Assembly (NCBI RefSeq): GCF_025340265.1
Contig: NZ_CP022707.1
Span: 1,364,501-1,428,500 of the forward strand
Source: Novosphingobium sp. 9
Lineage (GTDB): Bacteria; Pseudomonadota; Alphaproteobacteria; Sphingomonadales; Sphingomonadaceae
DNA length: 64,000 bases
Direction of reading: 5' to 3'
The position numbers were made by a program, and so were the translations under genes. The notes beneath the pieces are model-generated. The model worked only from the letters and a program-made list of their open reading frames with translations, did no database searches and was not told the origin of the DNA. Below, in pieces: positions 54,372 through 63,300 of this stretch (position 1 is the first letter of the stretch; every line of letters starts with the position of its first letter).

Positions 54372-55073
54372 ATGAAGGCAACTCCTCTTCCGCCGCTGAT
54401 CGCGGTCGTCGGGTGCGATGGCTCCGGCAAGTCCACCGTGACCGAGGTTCTGCGCGACTGGCTGGCCGAAACCCGCCCCGCGCAGATCTGTCACCTTGGC
54501 AAGCAGTCCGGCAATATCGGGCGCCAGATCGCGCGCCTGCCGATGTTCGGACGAAAGCTGGACAAGTCGATCCATTCGCGCGCGCAGAAGGCGCAGACGG
54601 ACAAGGGGCCGGGGCTGGCGACGGCGTTGGTGATCTATGGCTTCTCGATGCGCCGGGTGCGCCGCTTCGCGCGGATGATGCGCCTGCGCCGCGCGGGCAA
54701 CACGATCATCGCGGACCGGTTTCCGCAGCTCAAGGTGCCGGGGCCGATGGACGGCCTGGGCCTTGCCGGGGCGTCCGACAGCGGTCCGGTCGGCGTGCTC
54801 AAGCGCATGGAATATCGCCGTTATGCGGCGATGGTGGCGAACCGGCCCGATCTGGTGATCCGCCTCAACGTTTCGCTGGAGGTGGCTCTGGCGCGCAAGC
54901 CCGATCATCGCCCGTCCTCGCTGGCCCGCAAGGTGGCCGACGTGCCGCGCCTGACGTTCGAGGGCGCGCCGATCGTCGACATCAGCGCCGATCAGCCGCT
55001 GGAGCAGGTGCTCGCACAGGCCAAGGCGGCGATCACCGCGAAGCTCATCGAACTCGGGAGCCCGGCTGCGTGA
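54372..55073 (+). CDS. Thymidylate-kinase-like P-loop kinase 2
   Basis: 233 residues, paralogue of the preceding gene. Walker A GCDGSGKST (14-22), GKQSGNIGRQIARLPMFG matching the LGLGTGDLGRRIGEMPVIG region, IIADRFPQLKVPGPMDGLGL, lid-like ARKPDHRPSSLARKVADVP and FEGAPIVDISADQP. It lacks the 25-residue N-terminal extension of kinase 1. An in-frame GTG at 54336 would add 12 residues. The stop overlaps the flippase start by GTGA. The two kinases probably act on related intermediates or as a heterodimer; substrate unknown. Confidence 0.72.
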   Translation: MKATPLPPLIAVVGCDGSGKSTVTEVLRDWLAETRPAQICHLGKQSGNIGRQIARLPMFGRKLDKSIHSRAQKAQTDKGPGLATALVIYGFSMRRVRRFARMMRLRRAGNTIIADRFPQLKVPGPMDGLGLAGASDSGPVGVLKRMEYRRYAAMVANRPDLVIRLNVSLEVALARKPDHRPSSLARKVADVPRLTFEGAPIVDISADQPLEQVLAQAKAAITAKLIELGSPAA

Positions 55074-56425
55074 GCAGAAGCCTCAATCCCAAGCACTGGT
55101 TTTCCGATGGCGTGTTCCGCGCCATCGTGCGCAATGCCTCCTACCTCGGCTCGGGCAAGCTCATGGGCGCGCTGCTGGGGCTGATCGCGCTGGCCTGCGC
55201 GGGGCGCGGGCTGACCCCGGCGCTGTTCGGTACGCTGGTGATCGTCCACAGCTATGCCAATGGCGTGGGTGCGCTGGTGAAGTTCCAGACCTGGCAGTTC
55301 ATCGTGCGCTACGGCACCCCGGCCTTCGGGCGCGGCGCCATCGACGAATTGAAGGACGTTACCGGTTTCGCCTTCGGGCTGGACCTTGCCAGCGGGCTGA
55401 TCGGCATGGCGGGCGGCATGATCCTGCTGCCGTTCCTGGGCGAGTGGCTGAGCATTCCCGCCGCCGACATGAACCTGGCGCTGTTCTACTGCACCCTGAT
55501 CCCGACGATGACGGCGGCGACGCCCACCGGCATCCTGCGCGTGCTCGACCGGTTCGACCAGATCGCGCTGCAGCAGCTTGTTACCCCGATCCTGCGCGCC
55601 GTCGGCGGCCTGATCTCGTATTTCGGGCATCTGGGTTTCCCCGGCTTCGTCCTCACCTGGTATGTCGGCGACCTTGCCGGAGACCTGTGCCTGTGGGCGA
55701 TGTCGGTGGTCGAACTGCGCCGCCGGGGCATCCGCGGCGCGCTGCGTCCCGGCCTGATGGGGCCGGGCAAGCGCATCGCGGGCGCCTGGGACTTCGTGTG
55801 GACCACCAACTTCGCGCATTCGATCTGGGCCGCATGGGGGCCGGTCAGCAACCTGATCGTCGGCGCGCTGCTGGGGCCTGCTAGCGCGGGCCTGTTCAAG
55901 ATCGCCGCGACCTTCTTCGATTCGGCGAGCAAGCCTGCCGATCTGCTGTCGCGCAGCTTCTATCCCGAGATCATGCGCCTCGATCCCTCCAGCCGCCACC
56001 CCTGGCAGCTGGCGATCCGCAGCGCGCTGATGTCCGGCGCAATGGGCTTCGTGATCCTGCTGGTGGTGATCCTGGGCGGTGAGCCGGTGATCGCGGCGGT
56101 ATTCGGCAAGCGTTATCTTGCCGCCTACGACCTGCTCCAGCTGATGACCGCCTCGCTGATCGTGACGATGGCGAGCTTCCCGCTCGAATCGCTGCTCTAC
56201 ATGGCCGGGCGCCAGCGCGCGGCGCTGTTCGCGCAAGGTGCGGCGGCGGCAGGCTATGCGGTGCTGCTGTTCGTGCTGATCCACCTGTTCGGCGTGACCG
56301 GGGCGGGGCTTGCCTATGTCGGCGGGGTCATGCTCAACGCGCTGTTCATGCTGATCCCGACCTGGGATGCCTACCGCAAGCGGGCGAGCCTCAGCCATGA
56401 GCCGGTGCAGGAAGCGCCTGCATGA
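55070..56425 (+). CDS. Wzx-type flippase / polysaccharide biosynthesis protein
   Basis: 451-residue polytopic membrane protein of the MOP superfamily, about 12-14 helices beginning ASYLGSGKLMGALLGLIALACAGRGLTPALFG, the typical start of O-antigen or oligosaccharide flippases. Such proteins move lipid-linked glycans across the inner membrane. The GTG start at 55070 overlaps the kinase 2 stop and has GGGAG 9 nt upstream; its own stop overlaps the next gene by ATGA. No glycosyltransferase or polymerase is adjacent, which is unusual. Confidence 0.85.
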   Translation: MSRSLNPKHWFSDGVFRAIVRNASYLGSGKLMGALLGLIALACAGRGLTPALFGTLVIVHSYANGVGALVKFQTWQFIVRYGTPAFGRGAIDELKDVTGFAFGLDLASGLIGMAGGMILLPFLGEWLSIPAADMNLALFYCTLIPTMTAATPTGILRVLDRFDQIALQQLVTPILRAVGGLISYFGHLGFPGFVLTWYVGDLAGDLCLWAMSVVELRRRGIRGALRPGLMGPGKRIAGAWDFVWTTNFAHSIWAAWGPVSNLIVGALLGPASAGLFKIAATFFDSASKPADLLSRSFYPEIMRLDPSSRHPWQLAIRSALMSGAMGFVILLVVILGGEPVIAAVFGKRYLAAYDLLQLMTASLIVTMASFPLESLLYMAGRQRAALFAQGAAAAGYAVLLFVLIHLFGVTGAGLAYVGGVMLNALFMLIPTWDAYRKRASLSHEPVQEAPA

Positions 56426-57246
56426 CCGCGCGCGCCTATCCGCCGCAGGTGATGGCGGCGATGTTCGAGGCGGTGGAGATGAACGACGTGGTCGATCCCG
56501 TCGTCAGCCTTCCCGATCCGCTTCCCATCGCCTGCACCGAGGCGGATATCCGGGGCTGCTTCGCGCTGTGCCGCCAGTTCTGGGAAGAGGGCGCACCGCG
56601 CGCCGAGATCGCGCAACTGCTCGGCACGCTGATGGCCAGCGGCGATCTGCCGCGCGAATCGCGGGTGCGCTACAAGCATATCCGCGCCAGCTACAAGCAG
56701 TTGCGCTTCGCCTCTGTGCTCTATGGCAAGCGGCACAAGGCGCCGCTGCTGTTTCGCTGGACGGTGGCCTTGATGGGGCACTTGCAGGATGCCTTCCGCA
56801 ATGGGCGGCGCATGACGGTGCTGGGCCATGTTCTGCTGCTGCGCCTGCTGGTGACATGGCCGGTCTGGGCGCTCGTGCGGCGCGAGATCGACCGGATAGA
56901 GCTGGACGATGCTGCCGGGTTCCTCGCCTTCCGCCGCGCCGAGTTCGCTAAACTTCGCCGCTGGACCGAAGGCGGGCATCCCACCGGCCACGTCTTTCAC
57001 ATGATGCGCAAGGTGGTGAGCCGGCAGGTCTCGTTCTACGATTCCTGGCGCACCATCGCGCCGGACGAGGATCGCTATCGCATGTCGCGCTTTCTGAGTG
57101 CGATCAACGGCTTGATGGGCAGTCTTCATGACGATCTGGTGGAGCAGACCTGCAAGGGCCTGCGCGACTACCACCGCGACGACGTGGCCTTGCCCGAGGA
57201 TATCGACCAGCGGCTGCGCACGCTCGTAACCGCGCTGCCAGCCTAA
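56422..57246 (+). CDS. Unknown helical protein, last gene of kinase/flippase cassette
   Basis: 274 residues, rich in charged amphipathic helices and conserved-looking basic runs (RVRYKHIRASYKQLRFASVLYGKRHKAP; MMRKVVSRQVSFYDSWRTI). One moderately hydrophobic stretch (about 131-151, LGHVLLLRLLVTWPVWALV) could associate with the membrane. No family is recognised; the abundance of Arg/Lys/His on helices recalls phosphate-binding helical domains such as CHAD, but I cannot claim homology. Coupled to the flippase by ATGA, so a shared function is likely. Confidence 0.7.
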   Translation: MTARAYPPQVMAAMFEAVEMNDVVDPVVSLPDPLPIACTEADIRGCFALCRQFWEEGAPRAEIAQLLGTLMASGDLPRESRVRYKHIRASYKQLRFASVLYGKRHKAPLLFRWTVALMGHLQDAFRNGRRMTVLGHVLLLRLLVTWPVWALVRREIDRIELDDAAGFLAFRRAEFAKLRRWTEGGHPTGHVFHMMRKVVSRQVSFYDSWRTIAPDEDRYRMSRFLSAINGLMGSLHDDLVEQTCKGLRDYHRDDVALPEDIDQRLRTLVTALPA

Positions 57247-57257
57247 GTAACAGGGGC

Positions 57258-57953
57258 TTAGAGCGCCTCCAGCCACTCCGCGATCATCGCGCGGCCTGCC
57301 TCGACAGCGCCGGGGCCGTGTTTGGCGTAAGCGTTGCGCAGGCAGCAGGCGGTCTGCCCGGTCTTGGCGAAATCGTCCGGCCAGGCATCGACCCAGGTGT
57401 CGAAGCGCGGGTCGAGGCCCATCTCGGCATGGAACTGCAAGGCCAGCAGATGTTCACCGCGCCGGAAGGCCTGATGCGCGTAAAGGTCGCTGCTCGCCAG
57501 ATGCTCGACGTTCGGGGGCGGGGTGAAAGTGTCGCCATGCCAGTGCAGCACCGGCACGTTGCGCAAGTGACGCAGCGGACCGCTCGCCCCGGCATCGGAC
57601 AGCGCGACGGGGTGAAAGCCCACTTCCTTGGCCGGGCCGCGATAGACCTCGGCGCCCAGCGCCGCCGCCACGATCTGTGCGCCGAAGCACACGCCCAGCG
57701 TCGCGCGGCCGCTTTCGATGCGGGCGCTGACCTGCCGGATCTGCGGGGCGATCCACGCGTGATGGTCCTGCTCGTAGACGCTCATCGGCGCGCCCATCAT
57801 GATCAGCAGGTCGGGCGCGGACAGGTCCATCGCGGCGAAGGCCGGATCGGTCACGTCCACGCGATCGAGCACATAGCCTGCCGCCTCGATCGGCGCGCGG
57901 TAGCCGGCGATGCCCTCGTGCGGGACATGGCGGACGACCAGCGCAGACTTCAT
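57258..57953 (-). CDS. Class I glutamine amidotransferase-like protein
   Basis: 231 residues. The triad is visible: nucleophile Cys89 in LGVCFGAQ, His175 and Glu177 in LQFHAEM. Fold order matches GMP-synthase-type GATase1 domains that stand alone and often act in glutamine-dependent amidation or as gamma-glutamyl hydrolases of polyamine or amino-acid catabolism. GGAG lies 7 nt before the ATG at 57953. No partner synthetase is adjacent. Confidence 0.85.
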   Translation of the reverse strand: MKSALVVRHVPHEGIAGYRAPIEAAGYVLDRVDVTDPAFAAMDLSAPDLLIMMGAPMSVYEQDHHAWIAPQIRQVSARIESGRATLGVCFGAQIVAAALGAEVYRGPAKEVGFHPVALSDAGASGPLRHLRNVPVLHWHGDTFTPPPNVEHLASSDLYAHQAFRRGEHLLALQFHAEMGLDPRFDTWVDAWPDDFAKTGQTACCLRNAYAKHGPGAVEAGRAMIAEWLEAL

Positions 57954-58085
57954 CGGCAAACTCCGGCGGGTAGGGTGTTTAACTCTATCACATGAGTTGA
58001 GATATTGCAGGCTTGCCGGTATGTCCACCCTGCTTCTATCGGAGCGGATTGCCTTTTTGGCCGGGTGGTTGGGGATTTTCGACGA

Positions 58086-59327
58086 ATGACGCGTGCACAA
58101 CTGGTCCTTGCCTCGCTGGTGGCAGGCGTGATCGCGGGCGTGGCCTTGCGCTGGAGCGATGTGCCCGCGCTGGTGAGCGTGGCCCGCACGCTGCTGCCGC
58201 TGGGGCAGATGTGGGTCCATGCGCTGCAGATGACGTTGATCCCGCTGGTCTTCGCGATGATCGTCCACGGCGTCGCCAGCGCGGTGCAGCAGGGACGCGG
58301 CGGGCGGCTGATCGGACTGACACTGGTCGTCTTCCTGGTCGCGATGGCGGTCGCTGCCGCCATCGGCACGGTGATGACCGAGGCGGCGCTACACATCTGG
58401 CCGCTGCCCTCGCACGCGCTCGACAGCCTGCTGGCGGGGCAGAAGCCCGATGCGGTGCCCTCGCTTGCCGACCAGTTGCTGGCCATCGTCCCGATCAACC
58501 CGGTGGCGGCCGCTGCCGGAGGGCAGATCTTCCCGCTGGTGGTGTTCGGCCTCGCTTTCGGCGCCGCCATCGCCACGCTCTCGCGTGAGGCGGACGGCGG
58601 CGAGCCGGTGGTGATGCGCGTGCTCTCGCAGATCGCCCAGGCGATGATGAAGATCGTCGACTGGGTGCTGATGGCCGCGCCGCTCGGCATTTTCCTGCTG
58701 GCGATCGGGCTGGGGCTGGACTCCGGCTTCGGCGTCGCGCGGGTGCTCGGCGTGTTCATCGCGCTGTGCTTTGCGACAACGATCGTGATGACGGCGCTGT
58801 GCTATGTCGTGGTGCGGGTGGCGGGCCTTGGCAGCCTGAAGCGCTTCGCCAGCGCCATCGCGCCTGCACAGGCACTGGCGGCGGGCAGTTCCTCGTCGAT
58901 GGCGGCGACGCCTGCGATGATCGAGGCGGCGGTCGACCGGCTCGGCATTTCGGAGGACGTCGCGGGGCTGGTGATCCCGCTGGCGGTCTCGATCTTCCGC
59001 CTCGGCACCGCAGCGCACGCCGTCGCCGCTGTGCTTGTCGCCGCGCATGCCGTGGGGATCGAGCCGGGGCCGCTGCAACTGGTGCTGGCAGGCGTCGCGG
59101 TGGTGCTGGGCACGATCTCGGGCGCAGGGCTTCCCGGCGCGGCGGTGATCTATGCGATCTATGGCCCCGGCATCCAGTTCCTGGGCGCGCCGATGGCGAT
59201 CCTGCCGCTCTACGTGGCGGTGATCGCGCTGCCCGATCCGATCATCACCTTGTGCAGTGTGACCGGAGACCTCACCGCCGCCGCACTGGTGGACCGGCTA
59301 ATCCGGGGCAGGGCGGCGGAGGGATGA
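58086..59327 (+). CDS. Dicarboxylate/cation symporter family protein 2
   Basis: 413 residues of the DAACS family, more diverged than the copy at 40146. Helices begin LVLASLVAGVIAGVAL; the serine-rich hairpin is AAGSSSSMAATPAMIEA and the substrate and Na+ region is IPLAVSIFRLGTAAHAVAA followed by SGAGLPGAAVIYAI; the usual D-x-x-R-T-x-x-N motif is replaced by DPIITLCSVTGDL, suggesting a different substrate or coupling. GGGGA lies about 11 nt before the ATG. Divergent from the glutamine amidotransferase. Confidence 0.82.
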   Translation: MTRAQLVLASLVAGVIAGVALRWSDVPALVSVARTLLPLGQMWVHALQMTLIPLVFAMIVHGVASAVQQGRGGRLIGLTLVVFLVAMAVAAAIGTVMTEAALHIWPLPSHALDSLLAGQKPDAVPSLADQLLAIVPINPVAAAAGGQIFPLVVFGLAFGAAIATLSREADGGEPVVMRVLSQIAQAMMKIVDWVLMAAPLGIFLLAIGLGLDSGFGVARVLGVFIALCFATTIVMTALCYVVVRVAGLGSLKRFASAIAPAQALAAGSSSSMAATPAMIEAAVDRLGISEDVAGLVIPLAVSIFRLGTAAHAVAAVLVAAHAVGIEPGPLQLVLAGVAVVLGTISGAGLPGAAVIYAIYGPGIQFLGAPMAILPLYVAVIALPDPIITLCSVTGDLTAAALVDRLIRGRAAEG

Positions 59328-59753
59328 TCCTTCGGGAGCCGTTCTATGCCGCGTGGAAAAATGCGGATAGTATGTTAGCACCCCTTAGCGGACATATCCT
59401 CTCTCCTCTTCAGGGGAGAGATACGAAGGCTTGGCAGCTTGCTGCCTAGCCGTAGTTGAGAGGGGCTTATGCCGGGTATTCCCCTCTCCCAACCCTCTCC
59501 CCTGAAGGGGAGAGGGCTTATGCCGCTCCCCACTCTTCTTCGCCATTCAGTGTGCGGCAAATTCGTCCACGCCACCGTTCAAGCGCCTTTCGGAAGGTTG
59601 CGACCCGATAAGGCTGCGTTCTCGGGCGAGGCATCGGCGTCGCTCCATCCGTTCCTGACGACAACCCGCGAGGGGCGCGCGGATGGAGCGAGCACCGATG
59701 CCTGTTTCCGGTAAACGGGGCGCGGCTTTCCACCGTCACCCCGTTTCCTGAGG
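59328..59753. repeat. Repeat-rich intergenic region
   Basis: 426 bp without a gene. It contains several palindromes built on ctctcc/ggagag (about 59399-59518, including ccctctcccctgaaggggagaggg), the direct repeat ggcttatgccg, and a long imperfect hairpin (59630-59651 / 59680-59702). It ends with a small stem aaacgggg/ccccgttt (59713-59746) that could terminate the minus-strand adh gene. Looks like a cluster of REP/MITE-type elements. Confidence 0.7.
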
Positions 59754-60785
59754 TCAGGCGGTGAGGTCCATCACCACGCGGCCTTCGATCTGGCCCTTGT
59801 GCATGCGATCGAAGATCGTGTTGATGTCCTCGATCTTGGCGGTTTCGATGGTGGCCTTGACCTTGCCGTCGGCGGCAAAGTCGAGCGATTCCTGAAGGTC
59901 GTTGCGGGTGCCGACGATCGAGCCGCGCACGGTGATGCCGTTCAGGACCATGCCGAAGATGTTGAGCGGGAAGTCGCCCGGCGGCAGGCCGTTAAGCGCC
60001 ACGGTGCCGCCGCGTGCCACCACGTTCACCGCCTGCGCGAAGGCCTTTTCGCTCACCGCCGTCACCAGCACGCCGTTGACGCCGCCGCCGGTCTCCTTCT
60101 TGATGACCGTTTCGGGATCCTCGTGCAGTGCGTTGACGGTGATCGTCGCGCCCAGTTTCTTCGCCAGTTCCAGCTTCTTGTCGTCGATATCGATGGCCGC
60201 GACGTTGAGGCCCATCGCCTTGGCATATTGCACCGCCATGTGGCCGAGGCCGCCGATGCCGCTGATCGCCACATAGTCACCCGGCTTGGTGTCGGTCATC
60301 TTCAGGCCCTTGTAGACCGTGACGCCCGCGCAGAGCACCGGGGCGATCTCGTTGAAGCCGATGTTGTCGGGCAGGTGGCCGACATAGTTGGGATCGGCGA
60401 TCACGTAGTCTGCAAAGCCGCCGTTCACCGAGTAGCCGGTGTTGAGCTGTTCGACGCACAGGGTTTCCCAGCCGCCCATGCAGTGTACGCAGTGGCCGCA
60501 GGCCGAATAGAGCCACGGCACGCCCACGCGATCGCCCTCCTTGACGTGCTTCACGCCCGCGCCGACCTGGCTGACGAAGCCCACGCCTTCGTGGCCGGGA
60601 ATGAACGGGGGATTGGGCTTGACCGGCCAGTCGCCCTCGGCGGCGTGAAGGTCGGTGTGGCACACGCCCGAGGCCTGGATGGCCACCTGGATCTGGCCGG
60701 GGCCGACTTCGGGAACGGGAACCTCGTCAATGGTGAGCGGCTTGCCGAACTCGCGGACGACGGCAGCTTTCATTGTCTTGGCCAT
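59754..60785 (-). CDS. Zinc-dependent alcohol dehydrogenase (AdhP-type)
   Basis: 343-residue NAD-dependent medium-chain dehydrogenase oxidising primary alcohols. Catalytic zinc ligands Cys42 (SGVCHTD) and His65-Glu66 (PGHEGVG), structural zinc cysteines 96, 99, 102 and 110 ([17 protein letters not shown]), and the Rossmann [17 protein letters not shown]. Length matches class I bacterial AdhP. AGGAGAGAG precedes the start. Monocistronic by position. Confidence 0.92.
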   Translation of the reverse strand: MAKTMKAAVVREFGKPLTIDEVPVPEVGPGQIQVAIQASGVCHTDLHAAEGDWPVKPNPPFIPGHEGVGFVSQVGAGVKHVKEGDRVGVPWLYSACGHCVHCMGGWETLCVEQLNTGYSVNGGFADYVIADPNYVGHLPDNIGFNEIAPVLCAGVTVYKGLKMTDTKPGDYVAISGIGGLGHMAVQYAKAMGLNVAAIDIDDKKLELAKKLGATITVNALHEDPETVIKKETGGGVNGVLVTAVSEKAFAQAVNVVARGGTVALNGLPPGDFPLNIFGMVLNGITVRGSIVGTRNDLQESLDFAADGKVKATIETAKIEDINTIFDRMHKGQIEGRVVMDLTA

Positions 60786-60882
60786 TTCATCTCTCTCCTT
60801 GTTGCGTGCCTCTGGCGGGGCAGCGTGGGGAGGAGGTTAGGCGCTCTGGCAAACGAGGGAATAGGACCGGGAGGGCGATGGC

Positions 60883-60917
60883 CCCCAAGCTGTCCCGGTG
60901 GTGAGACAGCTTGAGGG
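60883..60917. repeat. Hairpin downstream of NADH dehydrogenase gene
   Basis: ccccaagctgtc (60883-60894) pairs with gacagcttg-a-ggg (60905-60917), one bulge, between the ndh-like stop and the adh start, both minus strand. No T-run; terminator or regulatory hairpin. Confidence 0.45.
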
Positions 60918-60947
60918 CGATGTATTCGGCAGGCCGCGCGCTCTTCC

Positions 60948-62287
60948 TCAGTGCAGCTTCAGGCGCGGGCGCACGATGCGGTTGACGTGGCCGACCACGA
61001 TCAGCGCGGAGCCCTTGATCCAGCCGTGGATCGCCAGAAGATGCATGCGATAGAGCGAGGCATAGACGAAGCGCGCGATGCGCCCCTCCACCGCCATCGC
61101 CCCGCCGACGAGCGAGCCCATCAGGTTGCCGACCGTCGAATAGCGGCTGAGCGAGACGAGCGAGCCCTTGTCGCGATAGACGAAGTCCACCGGCTGGCGG
61201 CTGGACATCAGACGGGCGAGGTTCTCGTAGACGGTTGCCGCCATCTGGTGCGCGGCCTGTGCGCGCGGGGGCACCGGACGCTCGTTGCCGGGCAGGATGC
61301 ACAAGGCGCAGTCGCCCATCGCGAAGACCCGGTCGTCCACCGTGCTCTGCAACGTGGGACGCACCACGATCTGGCCGCCGCGCGCGGTTTCCAGCTCGCC
61401 CAGCTGGCCCGCGATCGGCGCGGCCTTCACACCCGCCGCCCAGACTTCCAGGTCGGACGCGATCTGTTCGCCATTGGCCAGCACCATGGCATCGCGCGTT
61501 ACCTCGGTGACGGCGGTGCCGGTGAGGATACGCACGCCCAGCTTTTCGAGTTCGGCGTGGGCATCGGCGGCGAGGCGTTCGGGCAGGGCAGGCAAGATGC
61601 GCGGGCCTGCCTCGATCAGCGTGACCTGCAGGCGGCTGGCATCGAAGACTTCGAGGCCGTAATAGGCCAGCGCCTCGGCGGCGTTGAACAGTTCGGCGGA
61701 CAGTTCCACCCCGGTTGCGCCCGCGCCGACGATGGAGATGCGCACGTGTGCGTCGGCACCCGGATCGTCGGTCAGCGCGCGCGAGACGCGCAGGCAATGG
61801 TCGAGCAGCTTGTCGCGGAAGCGGTCGGCCTGTTTGCGGCTGTCGAGGAAGATGCAGTTCTCTTGCACGCCCGGTGTGCCGAAATCGTTGGTGACGGAGC
61901 CATAGGCGAGCACGAGGTAGTCATAGCGGATGCGGTGGCGGGCAATGATCTCGCGCCCGTCCTCGTCGATCAGCGGGGCGATCACGATCTCGCGCGCGGC
62001 GCTGTCCACGCCTTCGAGCGTACCGTTGAAGAAGCGATAGCCGAAGCGGTGGCAGTGGGCGCGGTAGCCCACCTCGTCGATATTGGCATCGAGCGCGCCG
62101 GTGGCGACTTCGTGCAGCAGCGGCTTCCAGATATGGGTGCGGTTGCGCTCGACAAGGATGATGTCGTGATGCTTGCGGCCAAAGCGCTTGCCCAGTTTCG
62201 CGGCCAGTTCCAGCCCGGCTGCACCACCGCCGACGATCACGATCTGGGTTTTGCGGGGGCGGTATCGTCGGCCATCGGCAAGCTCAT
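60948..62287 (-). pseudogene. Type II NADH dehydrogenase (NDH-2 family), 1-nt frameshift at N-terminus
   Basis: FAD-dependent NAD(P)H:quinone oxidoreductase of the membrane surface. The body, open from GTG 62240, has FAD motif VGGGAAGLELA, second Rossmann SIVGAGATGVELSAEL and VFAMGDCA, and an amphipathic C-terminus. The natural N-terminus appears to be ATG 62287 (MSLPMADDTAPAKP), whose frame shifts at the three Gs 62246-62248; adding one base gives ...AKPQIVIVGGGAAG and about 446 residues. GTG 62240 lacks a ribosome-binding site and would trim the first beta strand. Probably a sequence error in a working gene. Confidence 0.8.
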
Positions 62288-62438
62288 CGGCTAGAGGGCA
62301 GTTACCGGCGCCACGCGAACGCCGGGCACAAGGGGCTCTAGCTCAATGCTTTGCAGATCGTAACGTTCCGGATCGTCCATCCGCGTGCAAACTGTCTCTT
62401 CGCAGTTGCAGCATTCGCGGGTGGCGATGCGGGAACCT

Positions 62439-63293
62439 TCAGCGCTGCGCCTGTTGCAGCAGTCGGCGGGCGCGCTCTACCACCGGGCGGTCCACCATCG
62501 CGCCGTCGAGCGCGACGGCGCTGCCGCCTGCCGCCGCATCCGCCGCGACGATCCGGCGCGCGCGGTCCAGTTCGGCTTCGGACGGCGCGAGCGCTGCGGC
62601 GACCGGGGCCAGCTGTGCGGGGTGGATGCACATCTTGGCAGTGAAGCCCAGCGCGCGGGCGACGCGCATCGCGGCTTCGTTCAGGGGAACATTGCGGAAG
62701 TCGGGCGTCACGCTGTCGACCGGGGCCGCGATCCCGGCGGCGCGGCTGGCAATGGCCAGACGCAGGCGCAGCGGGTCGAAGGCGCGATCCGTGGCGTTCG
62801 CGTCGCCCGAGGGCAGGTCGAGGTCGAGCGCAAGGTCGATGGTGCCGATGGCAAGCCGCACCACGCCGGGCACGCGGGCGAGCGCTTCGGGATCGGCAGC
62901 GCCCGCGGCGCTCTCGACCAACGCCAGCACCGGCACACGCGCGGCAAGCTCCACCAGCGCCGGGTCGTCGGCGCGGGCCTTGGGCATCATCACGCCGGTG
63001 AGGTTCGGATGCCCTGCGAGCACGGCGTCGGCGGCGAACCATGGCGTGTCCGAGGCATTGAGGCGCACCATCGCGCGGCCGCCCGCATCGAGCCAGCTGC
63101 GCACGGCTTCGCGTGCGGCGTCCTTTTCGGCGGGCGGCACTGCGTCTTCGAGATCGAGGATCGCAAGGTCGGCGCCGCTGCCCCCCGCCTTGTCGAAGCG
63201 GTCGGCGCGGTTGCCGGGCACGAACAGGAAGTGGCGCGCGGCGCTGATCGTCTCGATGACCTGTGCGGTGTCCGACATGCCGGGATTATGCAT
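62439..63293 (-). CDS. CoA ester lyase (HpcH/HpaI, CitE-like)
   Basis: About 284 residues of the CitE/Mcl TIM-barrel family, which cleaves or forms (3S)-malyl-CoA, citramalyl-CoA and similar esters. Motifs: RHFLFVPGNRADRFDKA, ILDLEDAVPPAEKDAAR, VRLNASDTPWF, LALVESAAGAADPEAL, and the C-terminal GFTAKMCIHPAQL. The start could be ATG 63308, 63293 or 63278; the first two overlap or abut the CoA-transferase stop. The linkage to a CaiB-type CoA-transferase suggests breakdown of a dicarboxylic or branched acid through its CoA ester. Confidence 0.85.
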   Translation of the reverse strand: MHNPGMSDTAQVIETISAARHFLFVPGNRADRFDKAGGSGADLAILDLEDAVPPAEKDAAREAVRSWLDAGGRAMVRLNASDTPWFAADAVLAGHPNLTGVMMPKARADDPALVELAARVPVLALVESAAGAADPEALARVPGVVRLAIGTIDLALDLDLPSGDANATDRAFDPLRLRLAIASRAAGIAAPVDSVTPDFRNVPLNEAAMRVARALGFTAKMCIHPAQLAPVAAALAPSEAELDRARRIVAADAAAGGSAVALDGAMVDRPVVERARRLLQQAQR

Positions 63294-63300
63294 GGGCCTG

